NCBI RefSeq assembly: GCF_026626665.1
Contig: NZ_JAPNKE010000002.1
Location: 910,501 to 974,500 of the forward strand
Direction of reading: 5' to 3'
DNA: 64,000 bases
From: Nannocystis pusilla
Lineage (GTDB): Bacteria > Myxococcota_A > Polyangia > Nannocystales > Nannocystaceae
A program made the translations under genes and the position numbers. The notes beneath the pieces are model-generated. The model searched no databases and was not told where the DNA came from. It saw nothing but the letters and a program-made list of their open reading frames with translations. Below are positions 53,086-62,562 of this stretch, piece after piece. Each line of letters opens with the position of its first letter. Position 1 is the stretch's first letter.

Positions 53086-53723
53086 GCCGTACCTCCCTGG
53101 GGCCTCAAGAACTGCGCGAGCCGCCGCAGGAGCCGCGATTTGCGCTGTTGATAGGTCTGCGCCGAGATGCCGAGCCGCTCGCACAGCTCGTCCTGCGACA
53201 GTTGCTGGTCATAGATGAGCGCGAAGAGCTCCTGGTCGCTCGGCGACAGCGCGCCCACGGCCCGCTTGGCGTCCATCAAGCGGTCGAGCACCTCGATGCT
53301 CGAGCCGGTGGTGTCGCTGGGGTCGGTCGAGGTCATGTCCTCTTCCAGGAGTTCCCAGGCGAGGGCCCGTTTACGACACAGCTTCTGCAAGCAAAGCATC
53401 GTGACCCCCATCACGAATCGCCGCAGCGCGCCCTCCTTGTGGACGAAATCGGGGCTCTCGCCGAACTTCCGCAGGACCCTCGCGTCGCGATTAAACAGGT
53501 ATGTGAGCACCGACTGCACGTCGTCTTCTTTGCTGCGCTCGGGGCCGACGCGGAGCCACGGTTTCCTGTGAAACAGCAGGGCGCGGGCCGCGATGACCGG
53601 TGGCTCGAGCTCGGTCACCAGCGCCTGCAGTTCGGCCGGATCGCGGCTGTCGAGCGCGCGCACGAGCTCTCTCGGGTCCAATCGGACATGGCTTCTGGTA
53701 GCACGGCGCCGCGCGGTCCACAC
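53082..53723 (-). CDS. ECF-type RNA polymerase sigma factor
   Basis: The 213-aa protein has a divergent sigma2 region (EDDVQSVLTYLFNRDARVLR; RRFVMGVTMLCLQKLCRKRA) and a clear sigma4 helix-turn-helix (ALSPSDQELFALIYDQQLSQ, then DELCERLGISAQTYQQRKSR). It would direct RNA polymerase to a small regulon, most likely including its own operon. The start at GTG 53723 is uncertain. It overlaps the anti-sigma-like gene by 4 nt (ATGA), so translation is coupled. The cassette order sigma, membrane protein, CHAT protease is discussed in the findings. Confidence 0.8.
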   Translation of the reverse strand: MWTARRRATRSHVRLDPRELVRALDSRDPAELQALVTELEPPVIAARALLFHRKPWLRVGPERSKEDDVQSVLTYLFNRDARVLRKFGESPDFVHKEGALRRFVMGVTMLCLQKLCRKRALAWELLEEDMTSTDPSDTTGSSIEVLDRLMDAKRAVGALSPSDQELFALIYDQQLSQDELCERLGISAQTYQQRKSRLLRRLAQFLRPQGGTA

Positions 53724-54184
53724 TGAACGGATTGCTGTGAGCTAGGACGAGGGCGCGGCCCGGTCAGCCGCGCCGGCGTCGAGGGAACTGGTCGCTCCCG
53801 GATCTTCGCACGCGAGCCGGGGCCGGGCCGCGGGCCGATCCTCGGCGACGCGGGGCGCGGCTTCGCCCGCGAGGCGCCGGGTCGAGCCGCCGCGACGGTC
53901 GCCGAATCGACGGTCTGATGATTGCGACGACGCGAGTGCCCGCAATGCGCCGAGCATCGTCGCGCCGCGAATGCGATGATGCCTCGAGAGACACCCACTC
54001 GGCTTCGGAGGTGGAAGCGGGGGCTTTCCCCCGCGATCGCGGGTTCGCGCGGCTCGGGCCAGGCCCCACGACGCCCCGGGGGAAGCTCCAGTGAATGGCG
54101 GCAGCGGCGTGAGCTTGGCGCGACCGTGACACCTCGCCGCGGAGCCTCGTGGTATGCACGCCCGACTTCGGGAGCCCAAGACTT
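53724..54184. other. Divergent intergenic region
   Basis: About 460 bp between the sigma factor operon and the 5'-nucleotidase gene. No palindrome family member and no gene was seen. A GC-rich stem (GCTTTCCCCCGCGATCGCGGG) near 54021-54041 holds a CCCGCGATCGCGGG palindrome. The sigma operon promoter is expected here, and may be autoregulated. Confidence 0.4.
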
Positions 54185-56175
54185 ATGCAGATGAATTGGA
54201 TGCAACCCCTGCGCGCGCCCGCGTGGGCGCTCGCGCTGGCGGCGAGCGGGTGCGGTGCGAGCGGCGGTGATTCGGCGACGCAGCCGACGACGACCGACGA
54301 CACGAGCACGAGCACGACCGACGGCGGGCCGACCACATCGACTACCGACACGCCGCCCACCGGGACGACGAGCACGGACACGACGGCGAGTGAGACGACC
54401 GGTCCGGACCCGACCGAGGGCACGACGACGAGCACCACCACGACGGTCGGGACCGACACGACCGACGGCGTCACCAGCACCGGCACCGACACCACGGCCA
54501 CCGAGACCGCCGGCGAGACGACGGTCGGGACGACCGACGCGACGACCGACGGGACCACCGAGACGACCGGCGAGGAGACCTTCGTGAAGGTCCAGATCGT
54601 CGCGTTCAACGACTTCCACGGCAACCTCGAGCCGCCGAGCGGCAGCGGCGGCAAGGTCAAGATCGACGCCAATACGTCGGTCGACGCCGGCGGCGCGGCC
54701 TACCTGGCCCACCACGTCGCCGCGCTGCGCGAGCAGAACCCCAACACGATCGTGGTCTCGGCCGGCGATCTCATCGGCGCGTCGCCGCTGGTGTCGGCGC
54801 TGTTCCACGACGAGCCGACGATCGAGGCGATGAACGCGATCGGCCTCGACTTCAACGCCGTCGGCAACCACGAGTTCGACGACGGCGCCAACGAGCTGCT
54901 GCGCATGCAGGGCGGCGGCTGCCACCCGATCGACGGCTGCGGCGACGACACGCCGTTCCCGGGGGCCGAGTTCCAGTTCCTGGCCGCCAACGTGCTGACG
55001 CAGGAGGACCCGGTCGAGACCCTGTTCCCGAGCTACGCGCTGCGCATGGTCGAGGGCGTGCAGATCGCCTTCATCGGCCTCACGCTCGAGGCGACCGGCA
55101 GCATCGTCTCGCCGGGCGGGATCGTCGGCCTCACCTTCGTCGACGAGGTCGAGCGGGTCAACGCGCTGGTGCCCATCCTGACCGGCGTCGGCGTCGAGAC
55201 GATCGTGGTCCTGATCCACGAGGGCGGGCTGCAGAGCGGCCTCTACAACGAGTGCCCCGGATCTCGGGCCCCATCGTCGACATCGTCGAGGGCCTCGACG
55301 ACGCGGTCGACGTGGTCATCAGCGGTCACACCCACCAGGCCTACAACTGCGTCATCGACGGCAAGATCGTGACCAGCGGGGCCTCGTTCGGCCGCGTGCT
55401 GACCGACATCGACCTCGAGATCAGCAGCAAGACCGGCGACGTGACCATGGCCACGGCCGAGAACGTGATCGTCACCCGCGAGTCGGCGGACCCGGTGATC
55501 GAGGCGTTCGTCGCCATGTACAAGCAGCTGGCCGCGCCGCTGGCGAACCAGCAGATCGGCACGATCACCGCCACGCTCGAGAAGTCCGCGCCGGACGACT
55601 CGCCCGGCCTGTCGACGATGGGCGCGGTGGTGGCCGACGCGATGCTCGACGCCACCCAGGACCCGATCCTCGGCGGGGCCGAGCTCGCGCTCATGAACCC
55701 GGGCGGCGTGCGGGCCGACCTGGCCTACCCGAAGTCGGGCGGCGAGCCGGTCGACGGCATCGTCACCTACGGCGAGGCGTTCGCGGTCAACCCGTTCGGC
55801 AACAACCTGGTGGTCCTGACCCTCACGGGCGCGCAGATCGACGCGCTGCTCGAGCAGCAGTTCGCCGACGGCCAGCAGGACAACATCCTGCAGGTGTCGG
55901 CGGGCTTCTCGTACGCGTACAGCGCGAGCGCGCCGGTCGGGTCGAAGGTCGACCCGGCCAGCATCGAGCTGAACGGGGTAGCGATCGTGCCCGATCAGGA
56001 GTACCGCGTCGGCACCATCGGCTACCTGGCCGACGGCGGCGACGGCTTCAGCGTGTTCAAGGCCGGCACCGACCGCGTCGGCGGCGTGACCGACATGCAG
56101 GCGCTGCAGGACTACTTCGCCGACCACTCGCCGGTGTCGCCGCCGGCGCTCGACCGCATCACGCTGGTGCCGTGA
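54185..56175 (+). CDS. 5'-nucleotidase-family lipoprotein, frame break
   Basis: The repaired protein is about 663 aa. A lipobox (LAASGC) is followed by about 110 residues of Thr/Ser/Asp linker. The calcineurin-like phosphoesterase domain has FNDFHGNLEP, VVSAGDLIGASPL, NAVGNHEFDDG and VVISGHTHQAYN, which supply the two-metal site. The C-terminal 5_nucleotid_C domain has MNPGGVRADL, YGEAFAVNPFGNNL and GTIGYLADGGDGFSVF. Family enzymes hydrolyse nucleotides or UDP-sugars outside the cell. The frame breaks near 55260 (NECPG to ISGPIV); one added base restores it. ATG 54185 gives a complete signal peptide; the earlier in-frame codon at 54149 is rejected. Confidence 0.88.
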
Positions 56176-56193
56176 TTCGGCTGGCCCGAGAGA

Positions 56194-56242
56194 CATGCCC
56201 GTCGGGGCATGTCCTCGGGGTCATGGCCGCGACGACATGTCC
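56194..56242. repeat. Palindrome cluster at a convergent junction
   Basis: CATGCCC-GTCG-GGGCATG (56194-56211) is followed by GTCCTCGGGGTCATG and GACGACATGTCCG. The cluster fills the 45-bp gap between the 5'-nucleotidase and PAS/STAS genes, and contains the latter's stop codon. Confidence 0.7.
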
Positions 56243-57460
56243 GAACGCGCCGCTCCCGGGCGGCGGGCCGGGCCGGCCTGCAGGCAGCGCTGCAGGGCCT
56301 CGTGCAGGTTGCGGTAGGTGACGACGCCCGCGAGCTCGACGCCGGACGAGGTGAGGGCGTCGGCGACGGCGGGCTGGAGGCCGCACAGGACGCCGCGGGC
56401 GCCCAGCAGGTCGACGGCGCGGACGAGGCGGAGCAGGTGGTCGGCGGTGGTCTCGTCGAGGGCCTCGACGCCGGTGAGGTCGAGGATGGCGAAGCGCGCG
56501 GGTGCGGGTGACCTCGCCCAGGAGCCGCTCCATGATGTGGGCGGCCCGCGCGGCGTCGATGGTGCCGAGCAGCGGGAGGGTCAGGATGTCGTCCCAGAGC
56601 TGGATGATCGGCGTCGAGAGCTGGCGGATCGCGCTGTCCTGGCGGGCGATGATCTCGATCTGGGCCTGCAGCTCGTCCTCGCGGCGGCGCTGCTCGGTGA
56701 TGTCGCGGAAGATGCCGTAGAGGCGGGTCAGCTTGCCGTCCTCGAAGAACGGGACGCCGGCGGCCTGGACGTGGCGGCGGTTGCCGAGGAAGGTGACGAT
56801 CTCGAGCTGGACGTCGTACGGCTCGCCCTGCATGCAGCGCTCGACCGCGGCCGAGATGATCGGCACGTGCTCGGGGGCGTAGAAGTCGATCGCGGTGGCG
56901 AGGTCGGGGACAAAGCCGGGCGGGACCTCGTGGAGGCGGTGGGTCTCCTCGGTCCAGTAGAGCGTGTTGTTGACCAGGTCGACCTCCCAGCCGCCGACGG
57001 CCCCGGCGGCCTGGGTCTGGCGCAGCAGCTCGACCGAGCGCCGGACCTCTTCCTGCTCGGCGCGCTCGTCGGTGATGTCGCGGACGACGGCCACCAGCGA
57101 GGCGCGGCCCGGCCGCGTCGACGTGGCCTCGCTCTGCTCCTGCCACCAGCGCGTGGCGCCGCCGACCTGCACGCGGTACTCGAAGGTGGCAGCGCCGGCG
57201 GTGAGCAGCTGCTCGCGTCGCACGACGCGGAGCTTGTCGCGGTCGTCGGGGTGGACCGCGGCGAGCCAGGTCCCGACCACGGGCGGGACGTCGCCGTCGC
57301 GTCCGAGCAGCCGGCAGACGCGGTCGCTGTAGTAGGCGGGGGCGTCGGCGGCGAGCGGGTCGTCGGCGCCGAGGTCCTCGAACTCGAGGACGGCGGCGCC
57401 CGAGAGGTGGAGCGCCCGCGTCATGCGGTCGAGCGCGGCTCGTTGCGATTCGGTGGCCAT
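56221..57460 (-). CDS. PAS-PAS-STAS signalling protein (RsbR-like), frame break
   Basis: The repaired protein is about 413 aa. Two PAS domains with PAC tails (GTWLAAVHPDDRDKLRVVRR with LVAVVRDITDERAEQEE; VGGWEVDLVNNTLYWTEETH with YGIFRDITEQRRREDELQ) lead to a STAS domain (TPIIQLWDDILTLPLLGTID, then ILDLTGVEALDETTADHLLR) in which Thr residues beside DLTG correspond to RsbR/RsbS phosphorylation sites. Such proteins sense redox or ligands and control a stressosome or anti-sigma switch. No kinase or anti-sigma gene is adjacent. The frame breaks near 56508 at the STAS strand (TRTRA to FAILDLTGVE). The last residues (SDMSSRP) and the stop are encoded in a palindrome cluster. Confidence 0.78.
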
Positions 57461-57574
57461 GCGGTGGATACGGCGGGGCGAGGCGGCGCGCGAACGCCTA
57501 TTGCGCGGCGGAAGACCGTACGGCGGGCCGGACGTGTTGTCCAGCCCGGGCGAGTTGGGGGCCAGTCCGAGCGC

Positions 57575-58156
57575 TCAGGGCGCAGGCGACTCGAGGCGCA
57601 CGAAGTCGATCAGGATGAGCTTGCGCTTGGCGATCCGCCAGCCCTGGTTGGTGCGCACGACGGTGTCGAAGTAGGTGCCGTGCGCGACCTCGATGGCGCC
57701 GTCCGGATCGATGACGTGCGTGGCGCTGAGATACGACGTCATGGTGCCGGTGTTGCCGTCGAGATCGATGCGGACGTTGCTGATGAGGTGATGGGTCGCG
57801 ACGTAACCGCTGTTGGTGAACACGTTCTGGACCTCGACCGCCCACGCGTCGGGACCTACCGCCCCGACCCCCGGCGGGCCGTTCGGATCGGCGCCCGGGA
57901 AGTACGCCCCGATCTGGGCGTTCGGCGTGAAGCACTCCTTGTAGGTCGCCTTGCCCTTGGCGAAGTCACCATTGCCGATGGCGTCGGTGGCCTCGGCGTA
58001 GCAGTAGGTCAGATCGGCGATCTCGGCCCGGTCGGAGAGGCGCTTGCCGGCGTCCTCTCCGCCCTTCTTGGCGTCGGCCGTCGGGCTGATTGCGACGGAG
58101 GCGAGGCAACTGACAGCGACCACGAGACTGCGTATCGAACGGTGTTTGAACAGCAT
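57575..58156 (-). CDS. Exported NTF2/SnoaL-like protein
   Basis: The 193-aa protein has a signal peptide (LVVAVSCLASVAISPTADA, cleavage near residue 29), then an NTF2-like cone: AEIADLTYCYAEATDAIGNG, ECFTPNAQIGAYFP, NVFTNSGYVATHHLISNVRI, and MTSYLSATHVIDPD with WRIAKRKLILIDFVR. NTF2-like proteins are isomerases, cyclases or binding proteins; the His in ATHHL sits in the usual cavity but no activity is proposed. An alternative GTG start lies one codon upstream. It is 114 nt from the PAS gene start on the same strand. Confidence 0.75.
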   Translation of the reverse strand: MLFKHRSIRSLVVAVSCLASVAISPTADAKKGGEDAGKRLSDRAEIADLTYCYAEATDAIGNGDFAKGKATYKECFTPNAQIGAYFPGADPNGPPGVGAVGPDAWAVEVQNVFTNSGYVATHHLISNVRIDLDGNTGTMTSYLSATHVIDPDGAIEVAHGTYFDTVVRTNQGWRIAKRKLILIDFVRLESPAP

Positions 58157-58324
58157 CACGAAGTACTCCGGAGCTGCGATTGTAGCGACTGTCCAGCGCC
58201 GGCGCCGGCTCCGCCGATCCCACGCAGATCGGTCCATCACCCGTATGCGCGGGCACAGGTGAAGGTGTGACGACTGTCGGCGAGGGTGCGAGTCGGGGAC
58301 ACCGAGCATTCGTGGATGCCACTG

Positions 58325-58934
58325 TCAGTAGGGCTTCTGCCCGAGGAAGTTGCCGGGGGGATCGTAGTTGCAGACCCATACCTCGGCGTCGCCGCAGGTG
58401 GCCACGCCGCAGCCGACGCGCTGGCTGTCGCGCCACATGACCTGCGTGTAATGACCGCACATGCCGCGGCAGCGGCCGGTCTTGGCGTCATAGCCCGCGA
58501 CCTCGGCGACCCAGGCGGCGACGACCTGCTCGGCGGTCGCAGCCTGGCCGCTGGCGCCGAACAGGTTCTCGCCGTAGCGCTGCGCGTCCGCGCCGGCGCG
58601 GGGGCGATGCTGGAGGTCGCAGCGGCGCCGCTGCAGCTTGTCGGCCCACTTCTGGGCGTAGCGCGCCAGCTCGGCGACCACGTCAGCGGGGCGATGTCGA
58701 GCTGAGCGCGATGACGGTTGTGCGCGGCAGTGATGCCGGCCAGCCGACCCGGTTCGGGATCGGCCGCGGGCGCGGCGGCGGGCGCGGGCGCGGATGCGGG
58801 CGCAGGCGCAGACGTGGAGGGAGTCGGCGGCGGGCCGGCGGGATCTCGGGCTGGCGGCGAGGCTGTCCTCGGGACACGTCGGGGCGGCAGGCGAGCGCGG
58901 CGGCGAAGAGGAGCGCGGACGAGCGGCGAGGCAC
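58325..58934 (-). CDS. CAP/SCP-family lipoprotein, two frame breaks
   Basis: After repair this is about 204 aa. A GTG at 58934 starts a lipoprotein signal (SSALLFAAALACRPDV). A Pro/Ala/Thr linker then reads well only in a second frame ([39 protein letters not shown]), and the CAP core in a third (DVVAELARYAQKWADKLQ, GENLFGAS, MCGHYTQVMWRDSQRVGCG, VWVCNYDPPGNFLGQKPY). The HYTQxxW block and CNYDPPGNxxG tail identify the family. CAP proteins are secreted sterol-binding or protease-like proteins. The frame switches lie near 58875 (at GTGTCCCGAGGACAGCC, a palindrome-like stretch) and near 58680. Sequence error is the likely cause. Confidence 0.72.
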
Positions 58935-59233
58935 GCGGGCAGTGTAGATCGCCGGGCGGGGCGGCGCCGCGAGGAAAGTGGCACACAGAGGCGGGGCGGG
59001 GCGGCGGTGCGGCCGATCGGGTCGCCGTGGCGGGTCGTGGGGCTGCCATGACGCCGAGCTCGCTCGCGGCCGGCCAGGAGGAGGCCCGCGCCGCGGGTGA
59101 GGCGGGTGTATCAAAACAATCCATGCGTATCGAAACGATGCATTGCGCTCGATCGTTTTGAGACATGTTCGGTACGCCTGCGGCCACGCGGGGCGGCGCG
59201 GGGAGTGGCACGCGGCGTGCTCATGTCGCGGGC
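58935..59233. promoter_or_regulatory. Upstream region of the ankyrin gene with a triple operator-like repeat
   Basis: Three similar decamers lie at 59111-59120 (TCAAAACAAT), 59130-59139 (TCGAAACGAT) and, inverted, 59152-59161 (ATCGTTTTGA). They are in an unusually A+T-rich patch 70-120 nt before the ankyrin start. The outer two form an imperfect inverted repeat. This is a candidate repressor or activator site. Confidence 0.4.
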
Positions 59234-60501
59234 ATGACCGCCGTCGACTTCCCGACCCGCATGTTCGCGCTCGCCACCACGCTCGAGCGCTCGCCCGCCG
59301 ACGCCGTGCCGCTGGCGCAGGCGCTGGAGCGCGACCTCTTGGCCGCCGAGACCACCGACCCGATCGAGTTCGGGTGGGCCCGCGATTACCACATCCGCGC
59401 GCTGTACCGCCTCGGCCGCGACGCCGAGGGCGTGGCGATGCTGATGACGCCGCCGCCGCGGGTGATGTCGATCTCCACGAAGAACGCGGCCTGGCTGCAC
59501 TCCGCGGGGGCCGAGATGGCGCTGCGGGCGGGCGCGAAGGCGCAGGTGCGGGCGCTCATCGGCCGCGCGCTGGCGCTGCGGCGCGCGGGCGACGACGCGG
59601 AGGGCTGCGGGATGGCCGTCGGGACAGGTTTCGCGCTGCTCGCCCGCGTCGGCGATCCGGCCGAGATCGAGGCGTGGCTGGAGCACGTGGAGGCGCAGAT
59701 CGAGGCCGCGGGGACGGACGAGCCGGCGCGGGCGATGGCAGAGGCGCTGGCCGAGGTGACGCGGGCGCCGGAGTTCCTCGAGTCGCTGCCGGGCGCGGAC
59801 GGCAGGCGCGGCGAGTGGGCGCTGCACCGCGCGGCGCTCGAGGGTCAGCTGGCGGAGGTGCGGCGCTTGCTGGACGCGGACGTGCGGGTCGACGCGCGTC
59901 ACCCGGCCTGGCCGGGGCTGCCGACGGCCCTGCTGGCGGCGAGCTTCCGCGGGCACACGGCGGTGGTCGAGGAGCTGCTGACGCGCGGCGCCGACGTGCA
60001 CGCGACCAATGTGCAGGGGCGGACCGCGCTGCACCTCGCGGTCGATCAGGAGCACGCGCTGGTGGCGGCGATGCTGTGCTACGCCGGGGCGCCGGTCGAC
60101 GCGGTCGACTTCCACCGCCACTCGCCGCTGCACGTGGCGGCCTGGCAGGACCACCGCGAGAGCGTGCGCGTGCTGCTGGCGGCCGACGCGGCGACCGAGC
60201 TGCGCGACGTGAACGGCGACACGCCGCTGGCGCTGGCGGCGACCGAGCCGGTGCCGGAGGTGGTGCGCGCGCTGTGCCTGGCGGGCGCCGACGTCGAGGC
60301 CGTGAACGCGTGCGGGCAGACGCCGCTGATGCGCGCGGCGATGTCGGGCCAGGAAGGCACGGCGGCGGTGCTGCTCGAGGTCGGCGCCGACCCGGCGATC
60401 CGCGATCACGCCGGCCGCACCGCGCTCGACTGGGCCCGCGTGGAGGAGCATCGCGGCGCGGCGAATTGTTGCGCCGGCATCTTCGGGTGGTCCGGGGCTG
60501 A
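59234..60501 (+). CDS. Ankyrin-repeat protein, frame break near its end
   Basis: The roughly 422-aa protein has a helical N-terminal region (FPTRMFALATTLERSPADAV; KAQVRALIGRALALRRAGDD) and about six ankyrin repeats from residue 190 on (GEWALHRAALEGQLAEVRRL; NVQGRTALHLAVDQEHALVA; DFHRHSPLHVAAWQDHRESV; NACGQTPLMRAAMSGQEGTA; DHAGRTALDWARVEEHRGAA). It is likely a cytoplasmic protein-protein adaptor. As printed, the frame runs on into the next gene. One added base near 60467 changes the end to ELLRRHLRVVRG with a stop at 60501, a normal ankyrin terminus. The apparent 1051-codon fusion is therefore judged artificial. Confidence 0.75.
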
Positions 60502-60613
60502 CGCGCCGGGCGCGAACGCGACACGGCTGTCAGGGCGGAGCGCGCAGCGCTGGGGCGAAGTGGTTGAAATTGCAGGTTGCCCTGTCCTTGCAATACGCGG
60601 CGGCCGAGGACCG

Positions 60614-62320
60614 ATGCCGACCCCTAACTTTACGCAGCCGACACGTCCGCGCACCCTCGGTGCGCTCACCTTGCCCCTCCTCGCCGCGCTCGCCGGCGCC
60701 TGTAGCAGCGCCGCCGTTCAGGACGGCTCCGGCGCCAGCGGCGGCCTCACGGGGCCGGGCTCCGACAGCGGCCCGGGCTCGGGCTCGGCCAACCCGGGCG
60801 AGACCGACGGCGGCGGGACCGACGGCTGGGACTCGGGCGACGGGGCGTCGACCAGCGGCTGGGCGCCGACGACGTCCGGCGCCAGCGGCGGTGACCCGGG
60901 CGGCAGCACCGGCACGGGCGAGGAGCCGCAGCCGCCGCCGGACGACGGCGACAGCACCTCCGACGCGTCGACCACCGGCGACGACAGCACGAGCACCGGC
61001 GAGCCCGCGTGCGACGACCAGACCCCCGTGGTGCTCTACCTGTCGCCCGACGACTCGAACTCGACGTCGTCGCCGGTGCAGGTGCGCGAGGCGGTGCTGT
61101 CCGAGTGGGGCTCGCTGAGCTACGTGCCGATCCGGACGTGGGAGTTCCTCAACTACTACTCGTTCGGCTACGCGGCCGCGGAGAAGGGGATGGTCACGGT
61201 GCTGCCGGAGATCGCCCGCTTCGCCGAGGACCCCGACGACCAGTACGTGGTCCAGATCGGCGTCGCCAGCGAGACGGTCAGCAACGCCGACCGCCCGCTG
61301 ATGAACGTGACGCTGGTGCTCGACGAGTCGGGCTCGATGAGCGGCGCGCCGATGGAGCTGCAGCAGGAGGTGTGCCGCACGATCGCCGGCAGCCTGCGGG
61401 CGGGCGACATCGTGTCGGCGGTCGGCTGGGACACCGTCAACGCGGTGAAGATGACGAAGTACAAGGTGACGAAGGCGGGCGACCCCGAGCTGGTCGCGCT
61501 GTGCGACGCGCTCGAGGCCGGCGGCGGCACCGACCTCAACGGCGGGCTCACGGCCGGCTACGAGCTGGCACACGCGCAGTTCGACGCGGCGCGGATCAAC
61601 CGCGTGGTGCTGATCAGCGACGGCGGGGCCAACGCGGGCGTGACCGACATCGACATCATCTCGGAGGGCGCCGGCAGCCAGGACAAGGACGGCATCTACC
61701 TGGTCGGCGTCGGCGTCGGCACGCCCGACACGTACAACGACGAGCTGATGGACACGGTCACCGACGTCGGCCGCGGCGCGTCGCTGTTCATCCCGTCGGT
61801 CGACGAGGCCCACAAGATGTTCGGCGAGCGCTTCGTCCAGACCATGGCGGTCGCGGTCCGCGACGTGCGGGTGCGCCTCGACATGCCGCCGGGCTTCTCG
61901 ATCGTCAAGTTCAGCGGCGAGGAGTACTCGGCCGACCCCGCGGAGATCGAGCCGCAGCACCTGGCGCCCAACGACGCGATGGTGTTCCACCAGACCGTCG
62001 CGACCTGCGCGCCCGCGCTGGTCGACGAGGCCGCCGAGTTCAAGGTCGCCGTCCGCTGGAAGGACCCGATCACGTTCGAGGAGCGCGAGACCGAGGTCGT
62101 CAAAAAGATCCAGGAGTCGGTGGCCGCCGAGTCGCCGCTGCTCAAGAAGGGCGCCGCGGTGTTCGCCTACGCCGAGGGCCTCAAGGCCTACCGCGAGGCG
62201 CCCGAGGCGGCGACGCTCGCGCCGGCGCTCGCGGTCCTCGCCGTCGCCGAGGCGGCCCTGCCCGCGGACCCCGATCTGGCCGAGATCCGCACGGTCCTCG
62301 AGACGCTGGCCGGCGGGTGA
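60614..62320 (+). CDS. vWA-domain lipoprotein
   Basis: The 568-aa protein starts at ATG 60614. A lipobox (AALAGAC, about residue 35) precedes a Gly/Ser/Asp/Thr linker of about 100 residues. The vWA domain contains NVTLVLDESGSMSGAPMELQ (complete DxSGS MIDAS), GGGTDLNGG (the MIDAS Thr) and INRVVLISDGGANAG. Before it, VPIRTWEFLNYYSFGYAAAE resembles the YfbK/inter-alpha-trypsin-like vWA proteins; after it come beta-rich segments (VRVRLDMPPGFSIVKFSGEE; AEFKVAVRWKDPITFEERET) and a helical end. It would be a surface-displayed adhesin-like protein. The frame is intact. A palindrome pair follows 7 nt after the stop. Confidence 0.85.
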   Translation: MPTPNFTQPTRPRTLGALTLPLLAALAGACSSAAVQDGSGASGGLTGPGSDSGPGSGSANPGETDGGGTDGWDSGDGASTSGWAPTTSGASGGDPGGSTGTGEEPQPPPDDGDSTSDASTTGDDSTSTGEPACDDQTPVVLYLSPDDSNSTSSPVQVREAVLSEWGSLSYVPIRTWEFLNYYSFGYAAAEKGMVTVLPEIARFAEDPDDQYVVQIGVASETVSNADRPLMNVTLVLDESGSMSGAPMELQQEVCRTIAGSLRAGDIVSAVGWDTVNAVKMTKYKVTKAGDPELVALCDALEAGGGTDLNGGLTAGYELAHAQFDAARINRVVLISDGGANAGVTDIDIISEGAGSQDKDGIYLVGVGVGTPDTYNDELMDTVTDVGRGASLFIPSVDEAHKMFGERFVQTMAVAVRDVRVRLDMPPGFSIVKFSGEEYSADPAEIEPQHLAPNDAMVFHQTVATCAPALVDEAAEFKVAVRWKDPITFEERETEVVKKIQESVAAESPLLKKGAAVFAYAEGLKAYREAPEAATLAPALAVLAVAEAALPADPDLAEIRTVLETLAGG

Positions 62321-62326
62321 ACCGGA

Positions 62327-62562
62327 GGACATGTCCTGGCGGACATGTCATGAGAGGCCCGCGGCCCGCGCCGCGGGCCTCGGCTCGTGGCGCCCGCCGG
62401 CGAGCCGGTGCTCGCAGCTGCCTCGTCCTGCGACGGCCTGCAGCCCGGTCGATCTTCAACGGTCGCGGAGCTCGCCGCGAGCGAAGCCGCCTTGGTCCGA
62501 TGGCTCTTTGGACATGCTCGTAGAGGCATGTCTATGAGGACATGTCCTCATGGACCTGCCCT
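62327..62562. repeat. Palindrome cluster at a convergent junction
   Basis: GGACATGTCC (62327-62336) is followed by TGGC and GGACATGTC (62341-62349). A second group (62509-62562) contains GACATGCTCGTAGAGGCATGTC, an exact GGACATGTCC at 62538-62547 and TGGACCTGCCC. Both lie between the vWA gene and the convergent YfhO-like gene, whose stop is at 62548. Confidence 0.75.

Noticed and set aside
53922..54194. 90-codon open frame before the 5'-nucleotidase gene
   Set aside because: Basic, low-complexity product with no ribosome site or homology pattern; overlaps the expected promoter.
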